Below are positions 1-7,829 of a stretch of 17,430 nt of DNA, in pieces. Position 1 is the first letter of the stretch; the number at the start of each line of letters is the position of its first letter. A program made the position numbers and the translations under genes. The notes beneath the pieces were generated by a model. It did no database searches and was not told the DNA's origin. It was given only the letters and a program-made list of their open reading frames with translations. The DNA lies in the NCBI GenBank assembly GCA_003501385.1, contig DNPN01000152.1, positions 1 through 17,430 on the forward strand, written 5' to 3'. This DNA is from Rhizobium sp. (GTDB lineage Bacteria > Pseudomonadota > Alphaproteobacteria > Rhizobiales > Rhizobiaceae).

Positions 1-23
1 CACTTTTCCCTGACAAACTCTAG
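1..23. repeat. Half of a TA-flanked palindromic repeat
   Basis: The first 23 bases are an exact inverted copy of 3284-3306. Read on the minus strand the unit starts TAGAGTTTGTCAGGG, with the TA at 21-22. Directly after the TA, plus-strand sequence becomes recognisable IS5 transposase (residues SGEI...SELTTDD), so the repeat appears to end inside that gene at a TA dinucleotide. The rest of the unit would lie left of the window. That the window begins exactly on a repeat may also mean a contig edge. Confidence 0.75.
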
Positions 24-630
24 CGGAGAAATCATTTGTTCCGAACTGACCACAGATGATGTCGGCGATCCCACAGCCTTGTCTGGTCTTCTTGGCCAGA
101 TTGACGGCCCGGTTGCCAAGGTTATCGCTGACGGTGCCTATGCCGGATCGCCAACCCGAGACCTTCTGGCGACACGTCTTGGTGAGGCTGTCGAAGTCAT
201 CCTTCCGTCTCCCAAGACTGCCGTTGCTCACCAGCAATCGGCGCTCAATCCATCTGCGCGAGACCGACATATCGCGGAAATCTCGACCAGTGGCCGGATG
301 GCCTGGCAGAAATCCACCGGCTACAATCAACGCAGCCGGATCGAGATCCAGATGGGTCGATGGAAGACCGTCATCGCACCTAAACTCAAATCACGGACCT
401 TCGATAATCAGAAGACAGAAGCAAAGATTGGCGTCCGAGTTCTCAACCGGATGACGGAACTTGGTCGCCCGGAATCTGATCCCTGCAACACGGCCCCTGC
501 CAAACAACTCCTCATGCTCTCCAGTATGTCGCGATGCTCGAATGTATCTGATGGCTTACCTTTAAGTCCGTGGCTTTTTCGGATTCGGAACATCGCTTTT
601 CAAGCGTTGAACAATCAACCAAGTATATAA
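22..630 (+). pseudogene. IS5-family transposase, C-terminal remnant
   Basis: This is the C-terminal part of a DDE transposase of the IS5 family. The frame is open from the window edge, but recognisable IS5 sequence starts only around base 22 (SGEI, then SELTTDDVGDP). Two of the three catalytic acidic residues are visible: the D of VIADGAYAG (bases 130-132) and the E of GYNQRSRIE (bases 343-345), followed by MGRWK. The first catalytic D and the N-terminal DNA-binding part are missing. Family similarity ends near RMTELGRPE (about base 475). The last 50 or so codons to the stop at 628-630 look like read-through into flanking DNA rather than conserved transposase. No inverted repeat was recognised at the right end. 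The gene is very likely dead. The internal ATG at 79 should not be taken as a real start. Confidence 0.85.
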
Positions 631-640
631 AACAAGGGGA

Positions 641-1837
641 TTAATCCGGCCAGCGCAGCATGGAATCAAACCGATGGCGGCCCCATTCTTCATGCGGCGT
701 GTTGATCACTTCATTGGACCCTCTCGCCTTATCAAGTTCTTCCACCAGACGATCACGCACAATGATCTCTTGCCCCGGATGCAGATTGCAAGGATCAAGA
801 TAGAAATAGTGATGTTCTGCCTCATGGTCGCGAACGATGATCGGTGGATTGCCACGGGCCAGCGCGCCTGCCAGATCATAGGCGCTGATATGCGCTTCTT
901 GCGGTGAGAGGATCACCCGCAGGCGATCCAGCGGATTGTGGGTTGGGTCTGGTTCAATCAAAGCCGTCACACCGGGGCGGCCTTCCAGTGCTTCTTTCCA
1001 CAGATGCAGATAGTCGGCTTCACGGCCGCGCACGCTCGCGTGGTCTCGCTTTTCCCACGCTTCCAGCGCCGCCATGACGCCAAAGACGCTTTCCTTTCCC
1101 ACTTTCATGCCACGGCCAATGCCCATGTTTTGCAGATAGGCATTGCGCACCAACTCTTTGCGCCCGGCAACAATGCCCGATGTGGGGCCGCCGAGGAATT
1201 TATGGCCGGAATAGAGTGCAATATCCGCGCCTTGATCGAGGAAGGTCCGCAGGTCATATTCCGATGCGGCATCGACAATCACGGGCACGCCGCGCGCATG
1301 GGCAATTTCGACAAATTCCTTCAAGTGCAGAAGGCCATAATGCACGACATGGTGAGAAACGACATAGACGGCGGCGGCGGTGTTTTCGGTAATGGCATTT
1401 TCCATATGATAGCGATGCGCTGACGTTGCCTGCCCCACCAGCACCACCTTGCCGCCGCCCAGACGGATGGTTTGATCAACAGGCGCGCCATAGCTGACCA
1501 GATGACCCATCTGCACCAGGACCTCATTCTTTGTTGTGCTGGCATCGGGCAGTTTTTCAATAGCCAGCAGATCGGGCCCGGTAATGGTGCCTGCCACGGC
1601 AAGGCTGATACCTGCCGAGCATGAGGCGGTGATAAAACCCGCTTCAGCCCCGGTCAGCCGGGCGATCACGGCGCTGGCTTTGCGCTGAAGATCACTGATT
1701 TCCACAAATTGCGGCAGAATAGCCGTCATGGCGGCAATGGCCTCTGGCACCACAATGGATGCGCCAAGGCTGGTCATGGTGCCCGAAACATTGATCACCG
1801 GGCGAAGGCCAAGCTGGGTGCGAATATCGTTGGTCAT
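641..1837 (-). CDS. SelA-like PLP-dependent enzyme (DgaE/selA-related family)
   Basis: A 398-residue cytoplasmic PLP enzyme of the aspartate aminotransferase fold, in the branch related to bacterial selenocysteine synthase SelA and to D-glucosaminate-6-phosphate ammonia-lyase DgaE. Visible are the N-terminal LRPVINVSGTMTSLG segment (11-25), VIVDAASE with D189 expected to contact the PLP ring nitrogen, and YSGHKFLGGPTSG with K213 as the likely Schiff-base lysine. ATG at 1837 is chosen because GGAAAAGCTT precedes it. An in-frame ATG at 1873 adds 12 residues but has no ribosome site. The gene diverges from the iclR gene across 96 bp, so common regulation is likely. True SelA is unlikely: no selB, selD or selC is nearby, and this family travels with cog3964 amidohydrolases, as here. 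The substrate is unknown; lyase or aminotransfer chemistry is inferred. Confidence 0.87.
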   Translation of the reverse strand: MTNDIRTQLGLRPVINVSGTMTSLGASIVVPEAIAAMTAILPQFVEISDLQRKASAVIARLTGAEAGFITASCSAGISLAVAGTITGPDLLAIEKLPDASTTKNEVLVQMGHLVSYGAPVDQTIRLGGGKVVLVGQATSAHRYHMENAITENTAAAVYVVSHHVVHYGLLHLKEFVEIAHARGVPVIVDAASEYDLRTFLDQGADIALYSGHKFLGGPTSGIVAGRKELVRNAYLQNMGIGRGMKVGKESVFGVMAALEAWEKRDHASVRGREADYLHLWKEALEGRPGVTALIEPDPTHNPLDRLRVILSPQEAHISAYDLAGALARGNPPIIVRDHEAEHHYFYLDPCNLHPGQEIIVRDRLVEELDKARGSNEVINTPHEEWGRHRFDSMLRWPD

Positions 1838-1933
1838 AAGCTTTTCCACTTCTTGTGGGCAAAGGCCCGTCATTTCTACAATCGACAGCTATGCCGTTAT
1901 AATGTAATAGCCGATCATTCAGGTAAGGATCGC
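1838..1933. promoter_or_regulatory. Divergent promoter region with candidate IclR operator
   Basis: These 96 bp separate the divergent PLP-enzyme and iclR genes and must hold both promoters. On the plus strand a perfect TATAAT lies at 1898-1903, but no good -35 was seen. The segment 1889-1910 starts CTAT and ends ATAG with CGTTATAATG inside, a loose dyad. The same CGTTATA core occurs upstream of the solute-binding protein gene (9401-9407). An autoregulated IclR site is the natural reading, but this is inference from two sites only. Confidence 0.4.
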
Positions 1934-2761
1934 ATGATGGATAGCAAGGCACGCAGGGTATCGGTTGCCGCAGACAGCCAGCCGGTTGAGGCCACGGCAG
2001 AGCGGCGTTCGCGCGTCAGCGGCATGGACCGCGCTTTGCAGGTGCTGGATCATCTGTATGAAACGGGCGAGCCCGTTGGCCCTTACGCCATTGCCAAGGC
2101 GGTTGGTGCGCCGCTGTCCTCCATTTACACCATCATTGATGATCTGGTGGACAAGAACATGCTGACCCGCAGTGGTGACGGGGCCATCTGGCTCGGCCCA
2201 CGGCTTTATCATTACGGCCTTGCCTATTCCCGTTCGCTGGATTTCATCGGCATTGCCACGCAGGAAATGCATGATCTGTGCCGCGAAGCGGGTGAAACCG
2301 TGCAAGTGTGCGGGCGTGACAATGACCATATGCTGGTGCTGGCCATGGCCGAAGGGCCAAGCCATTTTCAGGTCGCCTCGCGGGTTGGCACCCGTGTGCC
2401 GCTGAACTGGACGGCCTCTGGCCGCCTCCTCGTTGGCCATTTGCCGGAGAAAGAGCGCATAGAGCTGTTTGCCCATTGCGCCCGCTCGTCGCCAACTGGA
2501 CGGGCTGAGGTGGATGCGCGGACCTTGTCGGATGCAGCGGTACGGGCCTTTCAACAGCGCCTGTCGATTCAGGCAGGCGAATCGGACTATGCGGTGGCTT
2601 GTATTGCCTCGCCGATTTGTGATCGGGATGGTGTCTGTGTGGCCACCATCTCCATCGTCTTGCCAGAGCAAAAGGCGTTTTCTGAAGGCAATCCCTATGT
2701 TGGCCATGTTCAGGCCTCGGCAGAGCGCATTGAAAAACGCATGGGTTGGCGGGGTCACTGA
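1934..2761 (+). CDS. IclR-family transcriptional regulator
   Basis: A 275-residue regulator of usual IclR length. An N-terminal winged helix-turn-helix occupies about residues 30-95 (MDRALQVLDHLYETGEPVGPYAIAKAVGAP is its start region, followed by SSIYTIIDDLVDKNMLTR). An effector-binding domain follows, with family hallmarks such as VGTRVPLNWTASGRLLVG and, near the C-terminus, AVACIASPICDRDGVCVATISI. AAGGA at 1925-1929 serves ATG 1934 (4-nt gap) or ATG 1937 (7-nt gap); the second may be the true start. The open frame continues upstream without a better start. It diverges from the PLP-enzyme gene and converges on the RidA gene with 11 bp between stops. It probably senses the substrate or an intermediate of this locus. 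Whether it represses or activates cannot be read from the sequence. Confidence 0.93.
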   Translation: MMDSKARRVSVAADSQPVEATAERRSRVSGMDRALQVLDHLYETGEPVGPYAIAKAVGAPLSSIYTIIDDLVDKNMLTRSGDGAIWLGPRLYHYGLAYSRSLDFIGIATQEMHDLCREAGETVQVCGRDNDHMLVLAMAEGPSHFQVASRVGTRVPLNWTASGRLLVGHLPEKERIELFAHCARSSPTGRAEVDARTLSDAAVRAFQQRLSIQAGESDYAVACIASPICDRDGVCVATISIVLPEQKAFSEGNPYVGHVQASAERIEKRMGWRGH

Positions 2762-2772
2762 GAGAGCCTTTC

Positions 2773-3270
2773 TCATTCGTGCAATGCCACAATCACTTCG
2801 ATTTCCACGGTGATATTGCCCGGCAGCGAGCCAAAACCAACCGCCGAGCGAGCGTGCTGACCGGCCTGCCCAAACACCTCCATGAACAGGTCTGAACAGC
2901 CATTGATCACTTGCGGATGATCGCGAAAATCTGGCGCGGCATTGACCATGCCGAGCATTTTGACAATTTTGCGCACGCGGGCGAGATCGCCCAAGGCATC
3001 GTGCATCACGGCAATCAGGTTAATGCCAGTGAGGCGGGCGTGGCGATAGGCATCTTCAAGCAGCACATCATCCCCGACCTTGCCGGAATAGAGAAAGCCG
3101 TTCGCTTCGCGTGGGCCTTGACCGGAGAGGAACAGCAGATTGCCTTCCCGCACATGGGTGACGAAATTGGCGATTGGCGGCGGAGATGGCGGCAGCGCAA
3201 TGCCCAGAGCGGCAAGGCGCTCATAGGGTGTTGGCAATCCGGCATCGGTGGAGGTTGGCATCATGCTCAC
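2773..3270 (-). CDS. RidA/YjgF-family protein
   Basis: A 165-residue protein of the RidA (YjgF/YER057c/UK114) superfamily, whose best known role is hydrolysis of reactive enamine and imine intermediates released by PLP enzymes. The conserved C-terminal block HARSAVGFGSLPGNITVEIE carries the arginine typical of active members. The N-terminus (residues 1-35) is longer than in the shortest RidAs and begins PYERLAALGI, as in the larger subgroup with FLSGQGP. Possible starts are GTG 3270, ATG 3264 and ATG 3261; GGAAA upstream fits the GTG best. It shares strand with the amidohydrolase operon but is separated from it by 134 bp holding two strong palindromes, so it may have its own promoter. Its presence beside a PLP enzyme fits an imine-clearing task. 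Other RidA subfamilies act as specific deaminases, which is not excluded. Confidence 0.9.
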   Translation of the reverse strand: MSMMPTSTDAGLPTPYERLAALGIALPPSPPPIANFVTHVREGNLLFLSGQGPREANGFLYSGKVGDDVLLEDAYRHARLTGINLIAVMHDALGDLARVRKIVKMLGMVNAAPDFRDHPQVINGCSDLFMEVFGQAGQHARSAVGFGSLPGNITVEIEVIVALHE

Positions 3271-3283
3271 GCGGTTTCCAGTT

Positions 3284-3333
3284 CTAGAGTTTGTCAGGGA
3301 AAAGTGGAATCCGGTTTTCCCGAAAAGACAAAC
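3284..3333. repeat. Imperfect palindromic repeat with IS630-like end
   Basis: The 23 bases 3284-3306 are an exact inverted copy of 1-23. The unit folds as two nested stems: GTTTGTC (3289-3295) with GACAAAC (3327-3333), and GGGAAAA (3297-3303) with TTTTCCC (3315-3321), around a loop holding GTGGAATCCGG. It starts TAGAGTTTGTCAG, one base different from the IS630 terminus TAGAGTCTGTCAG at 9599. It resembles the abundant intergenic palindromes of rhizobial genomes. It lies just upstream of the RidA gene and may affect its expression. Confidence 0.75.
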
Positions 3334-3346
3334 GACAACAAAAGAA

Positions 3347-3389
3347 TCTACAGTCTGTCTGGTTCAATCTGAACCAGACAGACTGTAGA
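3347..3389. repeat. Perfect 20-bp-stem palindrome, TA-ended (MITE-like)
   Basis: Bases 3347-3366 and 3370-3389 are perfect reverse complements around the 3-nt loop ATC. The inner unit 3349-3387 begins and ends with TA and starts TACAGTCTGTCTGGTTCA. The first 25 bases after the TA match the right end of the IS630 element at 20 of 25 positions, by hand alignment. Read on the minus strand it follows the amidohydrolase stop and is trailed by ATTCTTTTGTT, so it could also stop or stabilise that operon's transcript. Its origin as a miniature element is inference. Confidence 0.75.
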
Positions 3390-3404
3390 ATTATCAAAAG
3401 CATT

Positions 3405-4616
3405 TCAGCGCCACGAATACCCATGGCTGTGGCGCACCAGCTTGCGGGCACGTGGAATGTAGCGGCTGGCGGCAATGGCCTCGCGGCCAATCACGGCATG
3501 GCGTGGCTCAAACAGTTGGGTCAGGTGTGCAACATCGCCATTGGAATCGGTGGCTTCGAGATCGGCATCAACCAGATCGAAAATGGTGAAATCGGCCCGC
3601 GCTCCCGGTGCCAGCCGATCCTGCATCGACAGGCGAATAACGGAGGCTGGCGCATGGGTGACCGCCTCCACCACCTTCTCAAACGGCATGCCCACTGAGA
3701 GCAGTTTGGACATGGTTGTGGCCAGATCCCAGACCGGGAAATTCATCGAATGTCCATGCAGATCGGTGGAGATGGAAAAGGGCAAAAGCCCCCGTTTGAT
3801 TGCCGCTTCCGCCACCTTGAACGAGAAGGAGGCACCACCATGGCCGATATCCAGCCGGATACCTTCGCCAGCGCAGCGCTCGGCGAGGTTATAAAGGTCC
3901 TCGTCTTCCATAATGCTGGACCCGGCCTTGCCGTTAAAGCAATGGGTGATGACATCGCCGGGGCCGAGGATTTCCAGCACTTCATCGTAAAGTGCTGGCG
4001 GTTCGCCAACATGCACCATCATCGGAATTTTCAGGATTTTGGCGATTTTCTTGCCGAGTTTAACCGGCGTTACACCCCATGATCCAGTAATAACATGGCT
4101 GGCACGCACTTTCAGGCCAACAATATGCTCGCTGTTCTCGGCATAGCATTCCAGAATACGGTCGAGATCAATATCCTTGATGTCGCGCAGTTCCGGCACG
4201 CGGTTGCAGGCCACCAGACCAATGGAGCCGAGGTTCAAGAAAGCCTTGATCCGCTCTCGCGATGGCTCGATGATATATTCGCGAAAGCCGTGGAAATTGG
4301 CCTCTCCAGCGGAGCCTGCATCCACCAGCGTGGTCACGCCGCGTTCTGCTCCGCATTCCGATGGGCGAATGGAAATATCCGTGCCGCCATGCCAGATATG
4401 CACATGCAGATCGACCCAGCCGGGCGAGATCCATGCGCCTTTGCCATCGATCACTTCTGCATCTTGTGTCAGGGCGATATCTTGTCCGACCTTGATAATC
4501 TTGCCATCAGCACCAATCAAAATATCGATGGCCTGCGTGGGTGTTGCCTCGCCAAAGGCCAAAGGGCGGAGGTTTTTCAACAGCAGGAGGCCCAAGCCTT
4601 GTTCCTGAGGCAGCAT
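3405..4616 (-). CDS. cog3964-type amidohydrolase (Atu3266-like), probable esterase or deacetylase
   Basis: A 403-residue zinc hydrolase of the amidohydrolase superfamily with a TIM barrel. The binuclear metal site can be traced: DLHVH (H71, H73), LKVRAS with K169 as the likely carboxylated bridging lysine, VHVGEP (H202), ITHCFNG (H225) and STDLHG (D285, the catalytic base). Such proteins are often named dihydroorotase or adenine deaminase, but the studied relatives Atu3266 and Oant2987 hydrolyse acetyl-(R)-mandelate and similar esters. ATG 4616 is preferred: AAGGA lies 9 nt before it, whereas the in-frame TTG at 4622 is only 3 nt from that site. It begins 2 nt after the dppC-like stop, so it is the last gene of the transport operon. 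Pairing with a SelA-like gene is typical of this family. The natural substrate is unknown. Confidence 0.9.
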   Translation of the reverse strand: MLPQEQGLGLLLLKNLRPLAFGEATPTQAIDILIGADGKIIKVGQDIALTQDAEVIDGKGAWISPGWVDLHVHIWHGGTDISIRPSECGAERGVTTLVDAGSAGEANFHGFREYIIEPSRERIKAFLNLGSIGLVACNRVPELRDIKDIDLDRILECYAENSEHIVGLKVRASHVITGSWGVTPVKLGKKIAKILKIPMMVHVGEPPALYDEVLEILGPGDVITHCFNGKAGSSIMEDEDLYNLAERCAGEGIRLDIGHGGASFSFKVAEAAIKRGLLPFSISTDLHGHSMNFPVWDLATTMSKLLSVGMPFEKVVEAVTHAPASVIRLSMQDRLAPGARADFTIFDLVDADLEATDSNGDVAHLTQLFEPRHAVIGREAIAASRYIPRARKLVRHSHGYSWR

Positions 4617-4618
4617 GG

Positions 4619-5500
4619 TCAAATATCCTTTTGCAGTCTTGGGTCGAGCATGTCGCGCAAACCGTCTCCGACGATCTGAAGCGACATCACAGAGAGAACG
4701 ATGGCAAAGCCGGGAAACAGCGTCATCCAGTCGGCCTGATCAACATATTGCCGACCAGCCGCAATCATGGTGCCCCAGGTGGGGATTTCCGGACTAACGC
4801 CAACACCCAGAAACGACAGGCCAGCCTCGGCCAGCATGGCGCTGGCGAACAGAAATGTAGCCTGCACCAGAATGGGCGACATCAGATTGCGCAGCACATG
4901 CCGCACCATGATGTGTGTGGTGGAAATACCAAGCGCACGGGCCGCTTCGATATAGGGTAGCTCACGGATTACCAGCGTGGAAGCTCGCACAATGCGGGCC
5001 AAGCGGGGTGCATAAACCACTGAAAGTGCAATGATCACCGTGGTGAGCGATGGTCCAAGCGCTGCGACCAATGCAATGGCCAGCAGAATATCGGGAAATG
5101 CCATCATCGCGTCAATCAGCCGGGCAATTGGTGTATCCAGACGGTGAAAAAAGCCTGCGAGCAGCCCAAGCGTGACGCCAATCAGCGATGACAGTACCAC
5201 CACTGAGGCCCCGACCAGCAGAGAGAGCCGCCCCGCATAAATCGTGCGCGAAAACACATCGCGTCCAAACTCATCCGTGCCAAACCAGTAGATTCCGCTC
5301 GGCGGTTTTAGCCGGTTCATGATCGAAAGTTTGTAGGGAGAATAAGGGGCGATCCATGGTGCCAACACCGCCAGAAGCACGAAGATGGCGAGAATGCACA
5401 GGCCAATCGCTACCGTCTTGCGGCGCAAAAGGCGGCGCAGAAAACGCAAGATTTCTGATTGCGGTGGGGGCGTGCTCTCTAAGGATATGGGTTGGGTCAT
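4619..5500 (-). CDS. ABC transporter permease, DppC/OppC-like
   Basis: A 293-residue inner-membrane subunit of a peptide/nickel-type (family 5) ABC importer. It has a cytoplasmic N-terminus (1-28), a first membrane helix at about 30-50, and the DppC signature FGTDEFGRDVFSR (73-85) in the periplasmic loop. Several further helices follow, and the EAA loop that contacts the ATPase lies at about 182-211 (YIEAARALGISTTHIMVRH). The ATG at 5500 overlaps the stop of the upstream permease by one base (TGATG), a sign of translational coupling. The amidohydrolase starts 2 nt after its stop. No ATPase gene accompanies it in this window. The solute cannot be read from the permease alone. Confidence 0.95.
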   Translation of the reverse strand: MTQPISLESTPPPQSEILRFLRRLLRRKTVAIGLCILAIFVLLAVLAPWIAPYSPYKLSIMNRLKPPSGIYWFGTDEFGRDVFSRTIYAGRLSLLVGASVVVLSSLIGVTLGLLAGFFHRLDTPIARLIDAMMAFPDILLAIALVAALGPSLTTVIIALSVVYAPRLARIVRASTLVIRELPYIEAARALGISTTHIMVRHVLRNLMSPILVQATFLFASAMLAEAGLSFLGVGVSPEIPTWGTMIAAGRQYVDQADWMTLFPGFAIVLSVMSLQIVGDGLRDMLDPRLQKDI

Positions 5501-6441
5501 CAGTAACGCACCCTCGGATCAATCAGAAGATAGAGCATATCAATGGCGAAATTTACCAGCACATAGAGCCCGGCAATCACCAACAAGGCCCCTTGAATAA
5601 CCGGATAATCGCGGCGCAAAACGGCAGAGACCACGAGGCTACCAATGCCGGGCAGGCCAAACACTGTCTCGGTGACAACGGCTCCCGAAATCAGCACCGC
5701 CGCCGTCAGCCCCACCACGGTGAGGATGGGGATCAGGGCATTTTTCAACGCATGGCGCAGTACCACATGCCGCTCTTGAAGGCCTTTGGCGCGGGCGGTG
5801 CGCACAAAATCATCGCCCAGCACATCCAGCATGGAGGCACGGGTAAAGCGCAGGATCAGGGATGATGAGACCAGACCCAGCGCAATGGCTGGCAAGGCCA
5901 GATGATACATTCGTTCCAGAAAACTTGTTCCCGGTCCGCCATAACCGGAGACGGGAAAGAGTTGCAGCTTCACCGCAAAGAACTGCATGAGGATCAACCC
6001 AAGCCAGAAGCTGGGAATGCTGGCCGCCAGCATGGCAATGGCCGTCACCGCTTGATCGAGCCATGAGCCGCGCCGATAGGCGGCATAAATGCCAATGGGA
6101 AGCGCCAGCACGCAGGCAATCAGCAGCGCAAACAGCGTGAGGAAAAAGGTAGGTTCTGCCCGTTGCAACAGGGCTGCACCCACGGGCATATCCAGAAAGA
6201 TCGAGCGGCCCAGATCACCCGTCAACAAGGCCCCGATGTAAAACACGTATTGGGAGATCAGCGATTGATCCAGCCCCAGCTTGGTGCGCAAATCGGCAAC
6301 ATCTTGCGCTGATGCATCCGGCCCCAGCATGACGGCTGCGGGATCACCGGGGGTGACGCGCACGATGATGAACACAATGGTCACCACCAGAAACATCACC
6401 ACAATCATGCCAAGCAGGCGCTTGACGATATAGCTGATCAT
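5500..6441 (-). CDS. ABC transporter permease, DppB/OppB-like
   Basis: A 313-residue permease partner of the DppC-like subunit. It starts with a hydrophobic helix (about 9-28), followed by the family motif VRVTPGDPA (28-36), a large loop, and more membrane helices. An EAA loop at about 211-241 (DFVRTARAKGLQERHVVLRH) would dock to an ATPase. The C-terminal helix ends with IDPRVRY, as is usual in DppB proteins. GAGGG precedes the ATG at a good distance. It follows the beta-glucosidase gene after 24 bp. Full length and no defects seen. Confidence 0.95.
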   Translation of the reverse strand: MISYIVKRLLGMIVVMFLVVTIVFIIVRVTPGDPAAVMLGPDASAQDVADLRTKLGLDQSLISQYVFYIGALLTGDLGRSIFLDMPVGAALLQRAEPTFFLTLFALLIACVLALPIGIYAAYRRGSWLDQAVTAIAMLAASIPSFWLGLILMQFFAVKLQLFPVSGYGGPGTSFLERMYHLALPAIALGLVSSSLILRFTRASMLDVLGDDFVRTARAKGLQERHVVLRHALKNALIPILTVVGLTAAVLISGAVVTETVFGLPGIGSLVVSAVLRRDYPVIQGALLVIAGLYVLVNFAIDMLYLLIDPRVRY

Positions 6442-6465
6442 GATCTGCCCTCTCGTCGCTTGGAT

Positions 6466-7794
6466 TTATAGGGCATTGGCGGCAATCACATTGCTGAGCC
6501 AATGATAGGATTGTTTGGGAATGCGTTGCAGGGTGGGATAATCGACGTAAACCAAGCCAAACCGCTTGGAATAGCCACGGCCCCATTCGAAATTATCCAT
6601 CAGCGACCAGGCGAAATAGCCGCGAATATCATGGCCCTCATCCAGCGCATCCAGCAGTGCATTCAGATAGCCGTTGAAATAGGTGATGCGGTCATTGTCG
6701 ATCACCTTACGGTCTGGGCCAAGGGCATCCGGGTAGGAGGCGCCGTTTTCAGTGATGTAAATGGTTGGCTTGCCATAGCGGGCGCTGGTGTCGCGGATCT
6801 GTTCCAGAAAGGCCGCCGGATCGACTACCCAGTTGACATCGGTGAGTGGTCCCATGCCTGTGGGCGGTGCGGTTTCGGATACGCCAAAGGTGGTGTTTTT
6901 ATTCGGCCCGACAAACACCGGATTATAGTGATTGAGGCCGAAGAAATCCATTTTTTGCGAAATGGCAGCCATATCACCCGGTTGAATGAACGGCTGCATG
7001 GCATCCGCAATCGGCTCTGGGTAGGTGCCAAGCCAGAGCGGATCAACCGTGACCCTACGCCAGAGGCAATCGCCGAGAATCCGCGCTTCTTCGTGGGCGG
7101 CATCGTCATAGTGTGGACGTACCGGACCAAGGGAAACAATATTGCCCACCTCGGCTGTTGGTGCTTCTGCCCGCACTGATGATACGGAATAACCATGGGC
7201 AAGGTTGAGTGTGTGAATGGCCTGAAGGCTGGAAGGATAATCCTGCTTGCCGGGCGCATGACGCCCGACATTGTAGGCCACCCACGGAATCACATTTGGC
7301 TCATTGATCGGTGCAAAGCGTTTGATCCTATCACCAAAATGCCGAGCGACAACGGCGGAGTAATCGGCAAAAATCTTCGCCGTATCGCGATTGCGCCAGC
7401 CGCCATTGTCCTCAACGGCGACAGGCATGTCCCAATGATGCAGGCAAATCCACGGTTCAATCCCCTCATGCAAGGCAAGATCGATCACCCGGTCGTAGAA
7501 ATCCAATCCCCGCTGGTTCACCTGCCCGCTGCCGGTTGGGAAAATGCGTGGCCATGCGGTGGAAAGCCGATAGGCCTTCACCCCAAGCCCGCGCATCAGC
7601 GCAATGTCTTCCGGGTAGCGGTGGTAATGGTCGCAGGCGATATCGGCAGTATCGCCATTGGTGGTGCGGCCCGGTGTGTGGCTGTAAACATCCCACACAC
7701 TTTGGCCGCGACCGTCGGCATGAACAGCACCTTCCGTTTGAAAGGCAGAGGCCGCCACGCCCCAGAGAAAATCAGGAGGAAAGGATCTCGACAT
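6466..7794 (-). CDS. Glycoside hydrolase family 1 beta-glucosidase
   Basis: A 442-residue family GH1 retaining beta-glycosidase, normal length. The N-terminal signature FLWGVAASAFQTEGA (9-23) is present. The acid/base glutamate is E165 in PINEPN and the nucleophile is E349 in YITENG. The late motif SLMDNFEWGRGYSKRFGL (397-414) forms the glucose-binding pocket, with W and E contacting the sugar as in other GH1 enzymes. There is no signal peptide, so it acts in the cytoplasm on an imported substrate. The gene lies 35 bp after the solute-binding protein gene and 24 bp before the permeases, which places glycoside cleavage within the transport operon. 6-Phospho-beta-glucosidase activity is less likely, because the importer is an ABC system and not a PTS. 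The aglycone is unknown. Confidence 0.95.
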   Translation of the reverse strand: MSRSFPPDFLWGVAASAFQTEGAVHADGRGQSVWDVYSHTPGRTTNGDTADIACDHYHRYPEDIALMRGLGVKAYRLSTAWPRIFPTGSGQVNQRGLDFYDRVIDLALHEGIEPWICLHHWDMPVAVEDNGGWRNRDTAKIFADYSAVVARHFGDRIKRFAPINEPNVIPWVAYNVGRHAPGKQDYPSSLQAIHTLNLAHGYSVSSVRAEAPTAEVGNIVSLGPVRPHYDDAAHEEARILGDCLWRRVTVDPLWLGTYPEPIADAMQPFIQPGDMAAISQKMDFFGLNHYNPVFVGPNKNTTFGVSETAPPTGMGPLTDVNWVVDPAAFLEQIRDTSARYGKPTIYITENGASYPDALGPDRKVIDNDRITYFNGYLNALLDALDEGHDIRGYFAWSLMDNFEWGRGYSKRFGLVYVDYPTLQRIPKQSYHWLSNVIAANAL

Positions 7795-7829
7795 GATATG
7801 TTACTTCACTCTGAAGGGTAAGAACCCGC

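Noticed and set aside
641..1837. Selenocysteine synthase (SelA)
   Set aside because: Only the fold is shared. No selB, selD or selC is seen, and the cog3964 neighbour points to the SelA-related metabolic family.
1709..1933. N-terminal extension of the IclR frame back to 1709
   Set aside because: The upstream part overlaps the divergent PLP-enzyme gene antisense, looks unlike IclR proteins and has no ribosome site; ATG 1934/1937 follows AAGGA.
1919..2776. Long minus-strand open frame (285 codons) opposite iclR
   Set aside because: It is the antisense of a clear IclR gene, with no recognisable domain and composition typical of shadow frames in G/C-rich DNA.
3347..3389. Ordinary intrinsic terminator of the amidohydrolase operon
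   Set aside because: Not excluded as a function, but a perfect 20-bp stem with TA ends and IS630-like termini is better explained as a repeat element; the following tract is not a clean T-run.
3405..4616. Dihydroorotase or adenine deaminase
   Set aside because: A common misnaming of cog3964 proteins; studied members are esterases, and the context is catabolic rather than pyrimidine synthesis.
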